From positions 13,202 to 77,201 of the forward strand of contig NZ_JBALOV010000041.1 in assembly GCF_036965045.1 (NCBI RefSeq): a DNA stretch of 64,000 nt, read 5' to 3'. Origin of the DNA: Ferdinandcohnia sp036965045. GTDB lineage: Bacteria > Bacillota > Bacilli > Bacillales > Bacillaceae_L. The notes under the pieces were generated by a model that worked only from the letters and a program-made list of their open reading frames with translations, was not told the origin of the DNA and searched no databases. A program made the translations under genes and the position numbers. Shown here piece after piece: positions 25,837 to 34,951 of this stretch (the stretch's first letter is position 1; each line of letters opens with the position of its first letter).

Positions 25837-26946
25837 TTATTTTAAGACAGGGGTTTGAAGTTGCTTTCCAGGGTATTCTTTTTCCTTCTCTTCCCCGCGT
25901 AGTACTCGTAATGCACCCTCTGCCAATGCCTGCAACTCATTTTCTCCTGGCTGGATGATGACATCCGCAATCCAATTCACATGGTTGGAAATTTCAGAGA
26001 TAAATTCATTCCCGTATGCTAATCCACCGGTTAAAATTATGGCATCTACACGCCCTGCCAGGACTGCACTTGCTGCTCCTATTTCTTTAGCAATTTGGTA
26101 CGCCATTGCTTTGTAGACTAGTCTCGCCCTTTCGTTGCCTTGTTTGATCATTCTTTCAACTTCAACTGCGTCGTTTGTACCCAGATATCCAACTAGGCCG
26201 CCATGACCAACCAGTTTTTTCATGATTTCTTCACGGAAATATTGACCAGAAAAGCAAAGGTCAATTAAATCCCCCGCAGGAACTGTCCCTGCACGTTCTG
26301 GGCTAAATGGTCCGTCACCATGCAAACCATTATTTACGTCCACCACTTTACCTTGTCTATGGACGCCAACAGTAATTCCACCGCCCATATGGGTAACAAT
26401 GAAATTCATTTCTTCATATGTTTTTCCAAGATCCTTCGCAACTCTTCTTGCTACAGCCTTTTGATTTAAAGCATGAAAAATGCTCCTTCTTTCAATCAAA
26501 TCAAAACCTGATATTCTTGCTATAGGTTCAAGTTCATCAACAACGACAGGATCGACAATATATGGCGGAATATTTAACCCAGATGCAATTTCATACGCTA
26601 AAATGCCTCCAAGATTCGATGCATGTTGCCCGGCATACCCAATTCTTAAATCATGGAGCATCTCATCATTTACTTTGTAGGTTCCGCCTTGAATTGGCTT
26701 TAATAACCCGCCTCTACCGCATACTGCGCTTAATTTTGAGATATTAATGCCTTCACTATCTAATGTTTCAAGTATCATATTTTTTCGAAATTCATATTGA
26801 TCAATAATATTGTCATATGCATTTAGTTCTGAACGTTCATGTCGTATTGTCTTCTCAAAAACAGAACGTTCATTATCATAGACGCCGATTTTCGTTGATG
26901 TTGATCCTGGATTGATAACGAGAATCCGGTATTCTTTGTCAAGCAA
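25837..26946 (-). CDS. buk: Butyrate kinase (branched-chain fatty acid kinase)
   Basis: An acetokinase-superfamily enzyme (369 residues) that makes ATP from butyryl- or branched acyl-phosphate. The N-terminal phosphate loop NPGSTSTK, the MGGGITVGVH stretch and LTGGLAYG are the ASKHA-type ATP site. It acts after Ptb in the same operon. It starts at TTG with TGGAGGT upstream. Confidence 0.94.
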   Translation of the reverse strand: MLDKEYRILVINPGSTSTKIGVYDNERSVFEKTIRHERSELNAYDNIIDQYEFRKNMILETLDSEGINISKLSAVCGRGGLLKPIQGGTYKVNDEMLHDLRIGYAGQHASNLGGILAYEIASGLNIPPYIVDPVVVDELEPIARISGFDLIERRSIFHALNQKAVARRVAKDLGKTYEEMNFIVTHMGGGITVGVHRQGKVVDVNNGLHGDGPFSPERAGTVPAGDLIDLCFSGQYFREEIMKKLVGHGGLVGYLGTNDAVEVERMIKQGNERARLVYKAMAYQIAKEIGAASAVLAGRVDAIILTGGLAYGNEFISEISNHVNWIADVIIQPGENELQALAEGALRVLRGEEKEKEYPGKQLQTPVLK

Positions 26947-27157
26947 TATTGAAACCTCCAGTACTTAAATGCAGTCCATCGGATGTTAATATATATCCTA
27001 TCGCAGCTATGAAAGATAAAGGTAAAAAGGAGGAAAAGCTTTTTCTAGCCTTCCCCCAAATCGGACTAGTTTTTAAATTTAGCACCAGGCACCGTTGACT
27101 CGAGGTCAGAAGCTAATCGCTTTGGAAGGTAAAATAAACATTCTGCCTGCGCTTATC

Positions 27158-28255
27158 TTATTTTCTTCGACTTAAAATGTGGTGTCCATTTTGTAAGAAT
27201 TGACTTCTTGAATTTCTCATTCTTTCGATGCGCTCTTCTGCCAAACGATCTGCAGCTTGATAAGTTGGAATTCCATCTCTTTTTGCGATTTCAATTACTT
27301 TTTGAATGGTGTCATAAAGTGATTCAACTTTTTTTAGCGCCCGCTCTTGATTGTAGCCATATAATTCGTCAGCAACATTGATAACTCCACCCGCATTAAT
27401 TACATAGTCTGGTGCGTAGATAATTCCTAATTCATGAACCATATCACCATGCCGTGGTTCTTTTAGCTGATTGTTGGCAGATCCCGCTATCACTTTTGCC
27501 TTTAATTGTGGAATTGTTTCATCATTAACTGTTGCACCTAGTGCACAAGGTGCATATATATCACATTCCACGCTATAAATATCGTTAGGATCCACTGCTT
27601 TTGCTCCAAAATCTCTTACAGCACGGTCTACAGCGTCTTTATTAATATCTGTAACGATTAAACTAGCTCCTTCTTCGTGAAGGTATTTACAAAGTGTGTA
27701 CGCTACATTCCCTACTCCTTGAACAGCCACTGTCCTGCCTTCAAGTGAGTCAGAACCAAATGCTTCTCTAGCAGCTGCCTTCATACCGCGGTAAACGCCA
27801 AATGCTGTAACTGGAGAAGGGTTCCCAGATGATCCAAACGCAGGAGATATACCAGTTACAAAATCGGTTTCTTCGTGGATTATATCCATATCTGCAACAG
27901 TCGTACCCACATCTTCTGCTGTAATATAGCGTCCGTTAAGACCTTGTATATAGCGGCCAAACGCACGGAACATTTCTTCGTTTTTATCCTTACGAGGGTC
28001 ACCAATAATTACAGTTTTTCCTCCACCGAGATTTAATCCAGCAGCTGCATTTTTATAGGTCATACCTTTTGCAAGTCTTAATGCATCCTCAATTGCAGCT
28101 TCCTCTGAAGTGTATGTCCACATACGAGTACCACCGAGTGCCGGACCTAATGTAGTATCATGAATAGCGATAATCGCTTTTAAACCAGATTGTTTGTCCT
28201 GACAAAAAACTAATTGCTCATAATCATATTGTTCCATGTAAGAAAAGATTTCCAT
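27158..28255 (-). CDS. bcd: Leucine dehydrogenase (branched-chain amino acid dehydrogenase)
   Basis: It oxidatively deaminates leucine, valine and isoleucine with NAD+ to give the keto acids used by the Bkd complex. The N-terminal domain carries the glycine-rich and lysine residues of the active site (KGMTYKNAAAGLNLGGGK). The Rossmann domain begins with VQGVGNVAYTL. The start was set at the inner ATG after GGGGAGGT (365 residues); the longer TTG frame begins inside the ribosome site. A 211-bp gene-free gap separates it from buk; only an AT-rich stretch and a short GCACCAGGCACCG sequence were seen there. Confidence 0.94.
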   Translation of the reverse strand: MEIFSYMEQYDYEQLVFCQDKQSGLKAIIAIHDTTLGPALGGTRMWTYTSEEAAIEDALRLAKGMTYKNAAAGLNLGGGKTVIIGDPRKDKNEEMFRAFGRYIQGLNGRYITAEDVGTTVADMDIIHEETDFVTGISPAFGSSGNPSPVTAFGVYRGMKAAAREAFGSDSLEGRTVAVQGVGNVAYTLCKYLHEEGASLIVTDINKDAVDRAVRDFGAKAVDPNDIYSVECDIYAPCALGATVNDETIPQLKAKVIAGSANNQLKEPRHGDMVHELGIIYAPDYVINAGGVINVADELYGYNQERALKKVESLYDTIQKVIEIAKRDGIPTYQAADRLAEERIERMRNSRSQFLQNGHHILSRRK

Positions 28256-28289
28256 TTTGATAGACCTCCCCAAGATTGACGATTAATTA

Positions 28290-29195
28290 TTATTTGTTAA
28301 CAGAGCATACGGCCAACGCCAATGAATATAATTTAGAATTTGCAGAGTCTGCTCTTGAAGTCAATACAATCGGTGCAGAAGCACCTGCAATAACAGCCCC
28401 TACCTCTGCTTTTGCAAAATAAACTAAAGATTTATACAATGCATTCCCAACCTCTATGGTTGGAACTAGCAAAATATCAGCCTGTCCAGCTACCGCACTT
28501 GTAATTCCTTTATGTTCAGCTGCATGAATTGAAATAGCATTATCAAGCGCTAAAGGCCCATCAACGATACAATTTCGGATTTGGCCACGATTGTTCATTT
28601 GGGTTAATACAGCAGCATCTAAAGTTGCTTGCATCGCTGGATTTACAACTTCAACAGCTGCTATAGGTGCTACTTTCGGGACATCTATCCCGATTGCGTT
28701 TGCCACCTTAACAGCGTTTGTTATAATTTGTACTTTTTCCTGTAGTTCTGGAGCGATGTTCATGGCTGCGTCCGTTACGATAACAAAGCGGTCATAATTA
28801 GGTATTTCAAAGACAGCAACATGAGATAGAACATTCCCTGTCCGCAGTCCATATTCTTTATGCAAAACCTCTTTTAAAATAGTTGATGTCGGGATATTCC
28901 CTTTCATTAATACATTTGCTTCTCCATCATGAACTGCTTTTACAGCGGCCCTTGCTGCCTCTTCCTGTGATGATGTATTTACGATAGTTAATGCATCATC
29001 CCTGACTTGATATCCCCCTTTTTCAGTAAGGATTTGATCGATTTCTTCTTGATTACCAAATAATAAAAAACGGGCAAGCCTGTGATTGACGGCTTCCAAT
29101 ACTGCTTTAAGTACCTCATCATCCTCAGCAGCTGCTACGGCAACGGTAACCTTTGTTCGTTCTGCAGCATTTTGGATAAGATTAATAAGTTTCAT
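28290..29195 (-). CDS. ptb: Phosphate butyryltransferase
   Basis: It converts butyryl-CoA and branched acyl-CoAs to acyl phosphates, feeding Buk. The 301 residues belong to the phosphate acetyl/butyryltransferase family (VLMKGNIPTSTILKEVL and ADILLVPTIEVGNALYKSL blocks). It is the first gene of the bkd operon, directly downstream of a sigma-54 promoter. Confidence 0.94.
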   Translation of the reverse strand: MKLINLIQNAAERTKVTVAVAAAEDDEVLKAVLEAVNHRLARFLLFGNQEEIDQILTEKGGYQVRDDALTIVNTSSQEEAARAAVKAVHDGEANVLMKGNIPTSTILKEVLHKEYGLRTGNVLSHVAVFEIPNYDRFVIVTDAAMNIAPELQEKVQIITNAVKVANAIGIDVPKVAPIAAVEVVNPAMQATLDAAVLTQMNNRGQIRNCIVDGPLALDNAISIHAAEHKGITSAVAGQADILLVPTIEVGNALYKSLVYFAKAEVGAVIAGASAPIVLTSRADSANSKLYSLALAVCSVNK

Positions 29196-29252
29196 TAGGC
29201 ATTACCTTCTTTTCAATCATAGTCCCCTTCGTTTTTTACACCTTTTTACTCA

Positions 29253-29356
29253 TGCAATTATCATGCCACCACAAAATAGTTTGAAAGCGCTTTACATATT
29301 TTATTTTTTCGCAAAAAATCGTGCAACATCTTGCATATTTTGCAAATATTTGCGTG
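29253..29356 (-). promoter_or_regulatory. Sigma-54 promoter, cre-like site and BkdR upstream sites of the bkd operon
   Basis: On minus, TGGCAT-N5-TTGCA (29253-29268) fits the -24/-12 sigma-54 consensus 58 bp ahead of the ptb start. Just upstream, TGAAAGCGCTTTACA (29282-29296) matches the CcpA cre consensus. Farther upstream (29320-29356) are repeated TTGCA/TGCAA half-sites, among them the perfect palindrome GCAAATATTTGC (29342-29353). That is where an enhancer-binding activator such as BkdR should bind. Function is inferred from position and motif. Confidence 0.8.
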
Positions 29357-29358
29357 CT

Positions 29359-31086
29359 TTAATTTGCAAGATTATATTTTTCCAGCTTGTAATACAGGCT
29401 TCGAAGTGATATCCCTAATGATTTTGCTGCGGCAGTTTTATTTCCACCATTTAAATCCAGTACCTCTGAAATAACTTTTGCTTCATATTTTTCAACCAAA
29501 TCAGACAATGGTACATCCTTAATTTCTGTTTGAGGTAACTTTAGGGTAGCAGGGGTCTTTTCCAGCATATTATGCAGGGGTTGGATATGCTTTACATCAA
29601 TTAGTCTTTCCTGATAGTTCATAAAGATTACGGCTCTACCAAGGACATTTTCAAGCTCCCTCACATTACCAGGCCAGTCATATGAATACAAATAGTTAAT
29701 TGCTTCTTCTGTTAGCCCCTCAACTGTCCGCCCGTAATCTTGATTTATTTTGACGAGCAAATGCTCTGCAAGAGGTTTGATATCCTGTTTTCTCATTCTT
29801 AATGATGGAATTTGAATTGGAATTTTATTTATCCGATAATAAAGATCCTCTCTAAACGTTCCATTTCCAATTCCTTTTTCTAAGTTAACGTTCGTAGCAG
29901 CTATGATTCGGACATCGATTGGAATCGACTTCGTTCCTCCAACTCGCATGATTTCTCGTTCTTGCAAAACCCTAAGTAATTTTGCTTGCGTGTTCAAAGA
30001 CAGCTCTCCAATTTCATCTAAAAAAATACTGCCATTGTTGGCCTCTTCAAAAATGCCTCGTTTTCCACCACGCTTTGCTCCTGAAAATGCACCTTCTTCA
30101 TATCCAAATAGTTCACTTTCTAATAGTGACTCAGAGATTGCGGCACAATTCACACGAACAAACTTGTTATATTTTCGCTTACTTTCATTATGTATAGCAT
30201 GAGCAAACAATTCCTTGCCTGTCCCAGATTCCCCCCTAAGTAAAACGGTAGCAGGCGTTTTTGCCCCAAGTTTTGCTTGTTCTATAGCAAATTCCATTTC
30301 TTCCGAGGAACCGATAATATCATCAAATGTGTACTTTGCTTCAAGAGACCGAATGATGTGTCTGGCGCGGTTCAATTCAGATGTGAGTTGACTAATTTCT
30401 GACACATCGTGAATAACTCCTACACTGCCCTTAAGCTTGCCATCTACAATGACCGGGGCAACATTAACAATCACATCTTTTTCATGTGGCCCTACCTTCA
30501 TCCGGGCACCTCTTACAGGTCTTCTTGTTTTTAAAACCTGCATGTGCATACTTTCTCCTTCAGAAATATCCGCATTTGCAGGCTTCCCAATGACTTGTTC
30601 TTTTTCAAGTCCGGTTATTCGGGTGTATGCTCGATTAATTAAAATGCCGCGTCCATTCTCATCTACAACCGAAATCGCCTCATCAGAGGACTGGATAATT
30701 GCTTCAAGCATTGTTTGTATTTCTTTTAAATTGGTAATTTCTTCAGCGAGATTAACAACCTCAGTTATATCTTTAAAAACAGCAAATGCACCTAATAGCA
30801 TTCCTGATTCATTGACCATAGGAATACGTGTTGTAATGATTTTACGTCCATTTTCCAAAACGAATTCCTGGTTGACTTCAATAGCCCTCGTTGAAAGAAT
30901 CTCCGGTAATCGGCTGTCCGGAATGCATTCGTAAATATGCTTACCTACTGCTTCTTCCTTTGTAACACCGATCATCCTTGATGCACTATTGTTTAATAAG
31001 ATGACTTGGCTATTTATATCAATGACAATCATTCCATCATGGGTTGAATCTAAAATTAAATCGACCATAACTTTCTGCATAACCAT
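29359..31086 (-). CDS. bkdR: Sigma-54-dependent transcriptional activator of the bkd operon
   Basis: An enhancer-binding protein with two PAS domains (about 1-120 and 125-240), an AAA+ domain and a Fis-type helix-turn-helix at the end (NGGNKTAAAKSLGISLRSLYYKL). Walker A is GESGTGKE. The sigma-54 contact loop reads GAFSGA instead of the usual GAFTGA, a mild substitution. The start was set at the ATG with GGGAGG upstream (575 residues); the longer frame has no ribosome site. The ligand of the PAS domains is unknown. A TTGCAAGGTTTTGCAA repeat (31101-31116) just before the gene resembles the operon's upstream sites and suggests autoregulation. Confidence 0.92.
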   Translation of the reverse strand: MVMQKVMVDLILDSTHDGMIVIDINSQVILLNNSASRMIGVTKEEAVGKHIYECIPDSRLPEILSTRAIEVNQEFVLENGRKIITTRIPMVNESGMLLGAFAVFKDITEVVNLAEEITNLKEIQTMLEAIIQSSDEAISVVDENGRGILINRAYTRITGLEKEQVIGKPANADISEGESMHMQVLKTRRPVRGARMKVGPHEKDVIVNVAPVIVDGKLKGSVGVIHDVSEISQLTSELNRARHIIRSLEAKYTFDDIIGSSEEMEFAIEQAKLGAKTPATVLLRGESGTGKELFAHAIHNESKRKYNKFVRVNCAAISESLLESELFGYEEGAFSGAKRGGKRGIFEEANNGSIFLDEIGELSLNTQAKLLRVLQEREIMRVGGTKSIPIDVRIIAATNVNLEKGIGNGTFREDLYYRINKIPIQIPSLRMRKQDIKPLAEHLLVKINQDYGRTVEGLTEEAINYLYSYDWPGNVRELENVLGRAVIFMNYQERLIDVKHIQPLHNMLEKTPATLKLPQTEIKDVPLSDLVEKYEAKVISEVLDLNGGNKTAAAKSLGISLRSLYYKLEKYNLAN

Positions 31087-31250
31087 AGTCACCCTCCCGC
31101 TTGCAAGGTTTTGCAATATTTTACATACTCTAATTATTTCCTTTGCAAAAAAATGCACACCTTTATAATAACCTTAAACCTCCTTCTTGACAAATTTTAT
31201 TATTAGCTTAAATTTAAAGAGAGAAGTCTTTAGTTGAAAGGATTTTAAAT

Positions 31251-31517
31251 ATGCAACGTATACTGGCTCTAATCGTGCTACTCATACCAGGCATTATTGC
31301 CGGGGTTGGGATAAAATTTATGAGAGACATGTTTTTCGGTGTATTACACAGCCCAATTCCAAACTTAATGCTACAATTTATTATCGGTCTTATCTTCTTC
31401 TTAGCCGGCTTATCCTTTATCGGTGGTTTCATTCTCCACCGTGACCGTAAAAGAAATAAAGTACAAGAAAAATTTAATAAAGAAAGCTCCCCTGTTGGAG
31501 GAGAGCAAAATAAATAA
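31251..31517 (+). CDS. yqzF: Small membrane protein, DUF2627 (YqzF type)
   Basis: An 88-residue protein with two transmembrane helices (about 3-21 and 44-64) and a charged C-terminal tail. The pattern MRDMFFGVLHSPIPNL between the helices is what I recall of the DUF2627/YqzF family, which sits beside bkdR in B. subtilis. Function is unknown. The start has AAAGGA upstream. It is divergent from bkdR. Confidence 0.75.
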   Translation: MQRILALIVLLIPGIIAGVGIKFMRDMFFGVLHSPIPNLMLQFIIGLIFFLAGLSFIGGFILHRDRKRNKVQEKFNKESSPVGGEQNK

Positions 31518-31545
31518 TCCTGCTTCCGGCAGGATTATTTATTGT
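31516..31545. terminator. Bidirectional terminator between yqzF and the GDPD gene
   Basis: An 8-bp perfect stem AATCCTGC/GCAGGATT with a short loop has T-rich sequence on both sides, serving two convergent genes. Confidence 0.8.
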
Positions 31546-32277
31546 TTATTTTATTAAAGAAAGTGCGGTCTTTGGATAATCTGTAATAATGGCAGAACAC
31601 CCAAAATCGATGAATTGCCTCATCTTTTTTTGGTCATTTATCGTAAATGGCCGTACCGCAATACCATTTTTTATTGACTCTTCAATAATTTCTTTATTAA
31701 CCGTTTTATGATACGGATGGATTCCGTTTGCATAAAGCTGTTTTGCATATTTCCACGGTTCATAAAGACCCTCCATATACAAAACAGCTAAATTAATTGT
31801 CCTCGATAACCGTCTGCACCTTACTAAGCTATAATGATTAAAGCTCGATAAAACAATTCGATTTTCCAATCTGTAGTCATTAATCATCTTCAATGTTTTC
31901 TCTTCAATGCCCTTATAAGAAACTAATCCCGTTTTAAATTCAACATTGATAAATAGCCGGTTTGATTTTGCCCAATCAAACACTTCTTCAAGGGTAGGTA
32001 TTTCACAAATACCATACTGATTCTTAAATTTATAGCTTACATCCATTTTCTTAATTTGTTTTAATGTATAATCTTTAACCCAGCCTTTATACTTTCCGTT
32101 TGTTGTTCGGTTGACAGTTTCATCATGGATTACCACAATAACCCCATCCTTAGTCATTTGAATATCTAGTTCAATTCCATCAGCTCCTACTTTTGCAGCC
32201 TCTTTAAACGAAATCATTGTATTTTCCGGATGTGTTCCCGCAGAACCCCTATGCCCAAATATTTTCGTTTTCATCAT
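31546..32277 (-). CDS. yqiK: Glycerophosphodiester phosphodiesterase
   Basis: A 243-residue GDPD TIM-barrel enzyme that cleaves glycerophosphodiesters to glycerol-3-phosphate and an alcohol. The catalytic HRG (GHRGSAGTHPENT), the metal ligands ELDIQMTKDG and the second His in VVIHDETVNRTT are all present. No signal peptide is seen, so it should be cytosolic. It lies beside spo0A as B. subtilis yqiK does. Confidence 0.9.
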   Translation of the reverse strand: MMKTKIFGHRGSAGTHPENTMISFKEAAKVGADGIELDIQMTKDGVIVVIHDETVNRTTNGKYKGWVKDYTLKQIKKMDVSYKFKNQYGICEIPTLEEVFDWAKSNRLFINVEFKTGLVSYKGIEEKTLKMINDYRLENRIVLSSFNHYSLVRCRRLSRTINLAVLYMEGLYEPWKYAKQLYANGIHPYHKTVNKEIIEESIKNGIAVRPFTINDQKKMRQFIDFGCSAIITDYPKTALSLIK

Positions 32278-32335
32278 TGATATTCTCCTTTTTTTGGTAT
32301 ACTTCCATTATAATGACTAACTGCAGAAAAAATAT

Positions 32336-32373
32336 CAAAAACACCGCTTTCACTTTGAAAACGGTGTTTTTTT
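32336..32373. terminator. Terminator downstream of spo0A
   Basis: The stem AAACACCG/CGGTGTTT with a 15-nt loop is followed by T-runs on either strand. Confidence 0.75.
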
Positions 32374-32419
32374 GATTACATGGCGAATTATACTTTCAGT
32401 TTATTTAGTTCTTACCCTT

Positions 32420-33214
32420 TCATGAAGCTTTGTGCTCAAGACGAAGCTTATCAGCTACCATTGCGATAAATTCAGAATTTGTAGGCTTCGCTTTTGACAT
32501 GCTTACTGTATATCCGAAAAGACTAGAAATAGAATCGATATTCCCTCGGCTCCAAGCAACTTCAATCGCATGGCGTATTGCACGCTCAACACGACTTGCA
32601 GTTGTATTGAATTTCTTAGCAATATCAGGATATAAAACCTTTGTAATTGATCCTAATAATTCAATATCATTATAAACCATTGAGATTGCTTCTCTTAAAT
32701 ATAGATACCCCTTAATATGAGCAGGGACCCCAATTTCGTGAATAATACTTGTAATGCTTGCATCTAAGTTTTTGGGACCATTTTCTTGCTGTGTACGAAT
32801 CACTGTATTCGTTGTGTTCCGTTTCATGACTGGAGTTGCTTTTCCGCTTACTTGACGGATTCGACTTGCAAGGTTTTCCATGTCAAATGGCTTTAAAATA
32901 AAGTAAGCTGCGCCTAAATCGACAGCCTTTTTCGTCACATCCTCTTGACCAAACGCTGTTAACATAATGACATTAGGCTGTTTTTCAAGATTTAATTCTC
33001 GTAATTTTTCTAAAACAGCTAAGCCATCTAAGTGAGGCATAATAATATCTAAAACGAGAACATCTGGCTGTTTGTCTTGAAGCATATTCAAACAATCTTG
33101 ACCATTATAAGCAACACCTAAGATTTCGATATCATCTTGGCTAGATAAATATTCATCAAGTAAATTAACCAGTTCTCTGTTATCATCAACCACACAAACT
33201 TTAATTTTTTTCAC
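32420..33214 (-). CDS. spo0A: Stage 0 sporulation response regulator Spo0A
   Basis: The master regulator of entry into sporulation, activated by the phosphorelay. The receiver domain has Asp10, Asp11 and the phosphoacceptor Asp56 (VLVLDIIMP). The C-terminal Spo0A DNA-binding domain carries the recognition helix region SRVERAIRHAIEVAWSRGN. It has 264 residues and starts at GTG after GAGGAGG. Putative 0A boxes lie in its promoter region, consistent with autoregulation. Confidence 0.98.
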   Translation of the reverse strand: MKKIKVCVVDDNRELVNLLDEYLSSQDDIEILGVAYNGQDCLNMLQDKQPDVLVLDIIMPHLDGLAVLEKLRELNLEKQPNVIMLTAFGQEDVTKKAVDLGAAYFILKPFDMENLASRIRQVSGKATPVMKRNTTNTVIRTQQENGPKNLDASITSIIHEIGVPAHIKGYLYLREAISMVYNDIELLGSITKVLYPDIAKKFNTTASRVERAIRHAIEVAWSRGNIDSISSLFGYTVSMSKAKPTNSEFIAMVADKLRLEHKAS

Positions 33215-33278
33215 TCTGTTTCCTCCTCAAGCTTAAATCCGCAAAAAATTTGTCTATATTCTTATTCTAAAGAAAGAA

Positions 33279-33386
33279 TTCGACAATGCAATAAGNNATT
33301 TATTGAAAAATAAATTATTCTCCATTATACTTAAGGATTCGACTAAATGTGCCATTATTTCTTGATGAAATTTAGCATTTGTCGAA
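33279..33386 (-). promoter_or_regulatory. Putative 0A boxes upstream of spo0A
   Basis: The 0A box TGTCGAA occurs perfectly on minus at 33279-33285 and on plus at 33380-33386. A near match (AGTCGAA) lies on minus at 33338-33344. The 253-bp gap between spoIVB and spo0A also contains a 2-N assembly gap (33296-33297), so part of the promoter may be missing. Confidence 0.65.
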
Positions 33387-33451
33387 AAATCTTTATGTGA
33401 CTTTATTATATAGTTTCTTTCACTTTTTGACGATAGAAATAATTACTCATA

Positions 33452-33478
33452 AAAAAAAAGCGAGCATTTAGCTCGCCT
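33452..33478 (-). terminator. Terminator of spoIVB
   Basis: The stem GGCGAGC/GCTCGC with a TAAAT loop is followed by T9 on minus, overlapping the spoIVB stop. Confidence 0.88.
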
Positions 33479-34757
33479 TTTTTTGTTCCTTTTTATAAAT
33501 ATCAATACCCGCTTCACTTAGCATCCATTCAATATGAACACCATATCCGCTTGTCGGGTCATTAACAAATACATGTGTTACTGCTCCAATTAATTTACCG
33601 TCTTGGATAATCGGGCTACCGCTCATACCTTGAACGATTCCACCGGTTTTATCTAAAAGGCGCTTATCCGTTATTTTAACGACCATTCCCTTTGTAGCAG
33701 GAATTTTTTGAGGAACTGCACTCACAATTTCGATGTCAAATTCCTCAACTTTATCATTTTCCACAACCGTTAAAATTTTGGCAGCTCCTGGCTTTACTTG
33801 GTGTGAAAGTGCAATCGGAAGAGGCTTATCCATTATGCCGTTATTCACTTGTTTGTGTAACTCTCCAAAAATGCCAAATGGACTATTTCGTTTAATGTTC
33901 CCAATGATTTCTTTATCCGCAGAAAAACGAGCAAGTTTTTCTCCAGGATCACCATTGCTTCCTTTTTCAATCGACGTAACCGTTGATTTTACAATTTGAC
34001 CATCAGATACAACGATTGGCTCTTTCGTATCCATATCTGAGATAACATGTCCTAATGCTCCGTATTTTTTCGTTTGAGGATGGTAGAAGGTCATTGTCCC
34101 TATACCAGCAGCTGAATCACGGATATAAAGACCGATTCGATATGCCTCATCGTTCTTATCTTTTAGTGGCATCAGCTTTGCCTTAATATCCTCATTATCT
34201 CGGACGATTACTAGGTCTAACGGTTCGCCTGTCTTACCGGATTCTTGTACAAATGGTCCAACATCACTCATTTTTTCAATTTTTTTACCGTTAATCTCTT
34301 TAATAATATCGCCTACTTGTACACCAGCAATTTCACCTGGGGACTTTTTTCCATCTTGAGTATCAATTTGGTGGTGACCCACAACTAGTACGCCAAGCGT
34401 ATTAAGTTTCACCCCAATTGATTGACCTCCTGGGATAACTTTAAAGTCTGATAATACATTAACATTTACTTTTTTTACTGGAATCCCAGCAAATTCAACC
34501 ATCATGTCGCCTTCACCACTTTCATTAGCAGCAACTGAGATCTGCTGATCATTGACAGCTGATGAAAAAGCAAAGCTGGAATCATGAATCGTTGTGGTGA
34601 CGGGTAAAGAGGATTGAACCGAGAAATTTTGGCCTTCAAATAAAGTAAGGTGCTTTGGAATTTCTATATATTCTTTAAGCGGCTTGTAAAATCCCAAGGC
34701 CATTATTGAAACAAGGAGAAATGTACCGATTATATATCTGATTTTATCTTTTTTCAT
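33468..34757 (-). CDS. spoIVB: SpoIVB serine peptidase (S55), sigma-K checkpoint signal
   Basis: A forespore-secreted protease that crosses the inner forespore membrane and triggers pro-sigma-K processing by cleaving SpoIVFA. An N-terminal hydrophobic segment (about 8-25) is followed by a PDZ domain (about 110-190) and the S55 domain with the catalytic serine in GMSGSP and a histidine in YGALGHVISD. The start was set at the inner ATG, which gives 429 residues and aligns with the B. subtilis N-terminus as I recall it. The ribosome site GAGGAG is at a longish spacing. Confidence 0.94.
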   Translation of the reverse strand: MKKDKIRYIIGTFLLVSIMALGFYKPLKEYIEIPKHLTLFEGQNFSVQSSLPVTTTIHDSSFAFSSAVNDQQISVAANESGEGDMMVEFAGIPVKKVNVNVLSDFKVIPGGQSIGVKLNTLGVLVVGHHQIDTQDGKKSPGEIAGVQVGDIIKEINGKKIEKMSDVGPFVQESGKTGEPLDLVIVRDNEDIKAKLMPLKDKNDEAYRIGLYIRDSAAGIGTMTFYHPQTKKYGALGHVISDMDTKEPIVVSDGQIVKSTVTSIEKGSNGDPGEKLARFSADKEIIGNIKRNSPFGIFGELHKQVNNGIMDKPLPIALSHQVKPGAAKILTVVENDKVEEFDIEIVSAVPQKIPATKGMVVKITDKRLLDKTGGIVQGMSGSPIIQDGKLIGAVTHVFVNDPTSGYGVHIEWMLSEAGIDIYKKEQKKAS

Positions 34758-34856
34758 TTTCTTTTCACTCTCCTCGCTCCTATCCCATGCCACATTTATT
34801 ATATGGCTACATTCTATAATTTGACCTTTCAGGGCAACATTTATAACCCCTAAGAG

Positions 34857-34885
34857 ATTAAAAAAGCTACCCATTTTGGATAGCA
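34857..34885 (-). terminator. Terminator of recN
   Basis: The stem GCTATCC/GGGTAGC (one wobble) with an AAAAT loop is followed by T6 on minus, between recN and spoIVB. Confidence 0.8.
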
Positions 34886-34951
34886 TTACAAATAAAAGTC
34901 GCTCTTAACTTTGTATAAAGCTACTCAACCAAACACATTAGCGATGTGTAC

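Noticed and set aside
30437..30934. 165-codon plus-strand frame opposite bkdR
   Set aside because: It is antisense to the well-supported PAS region of bkdR, and its composition is that of a shadow frame.
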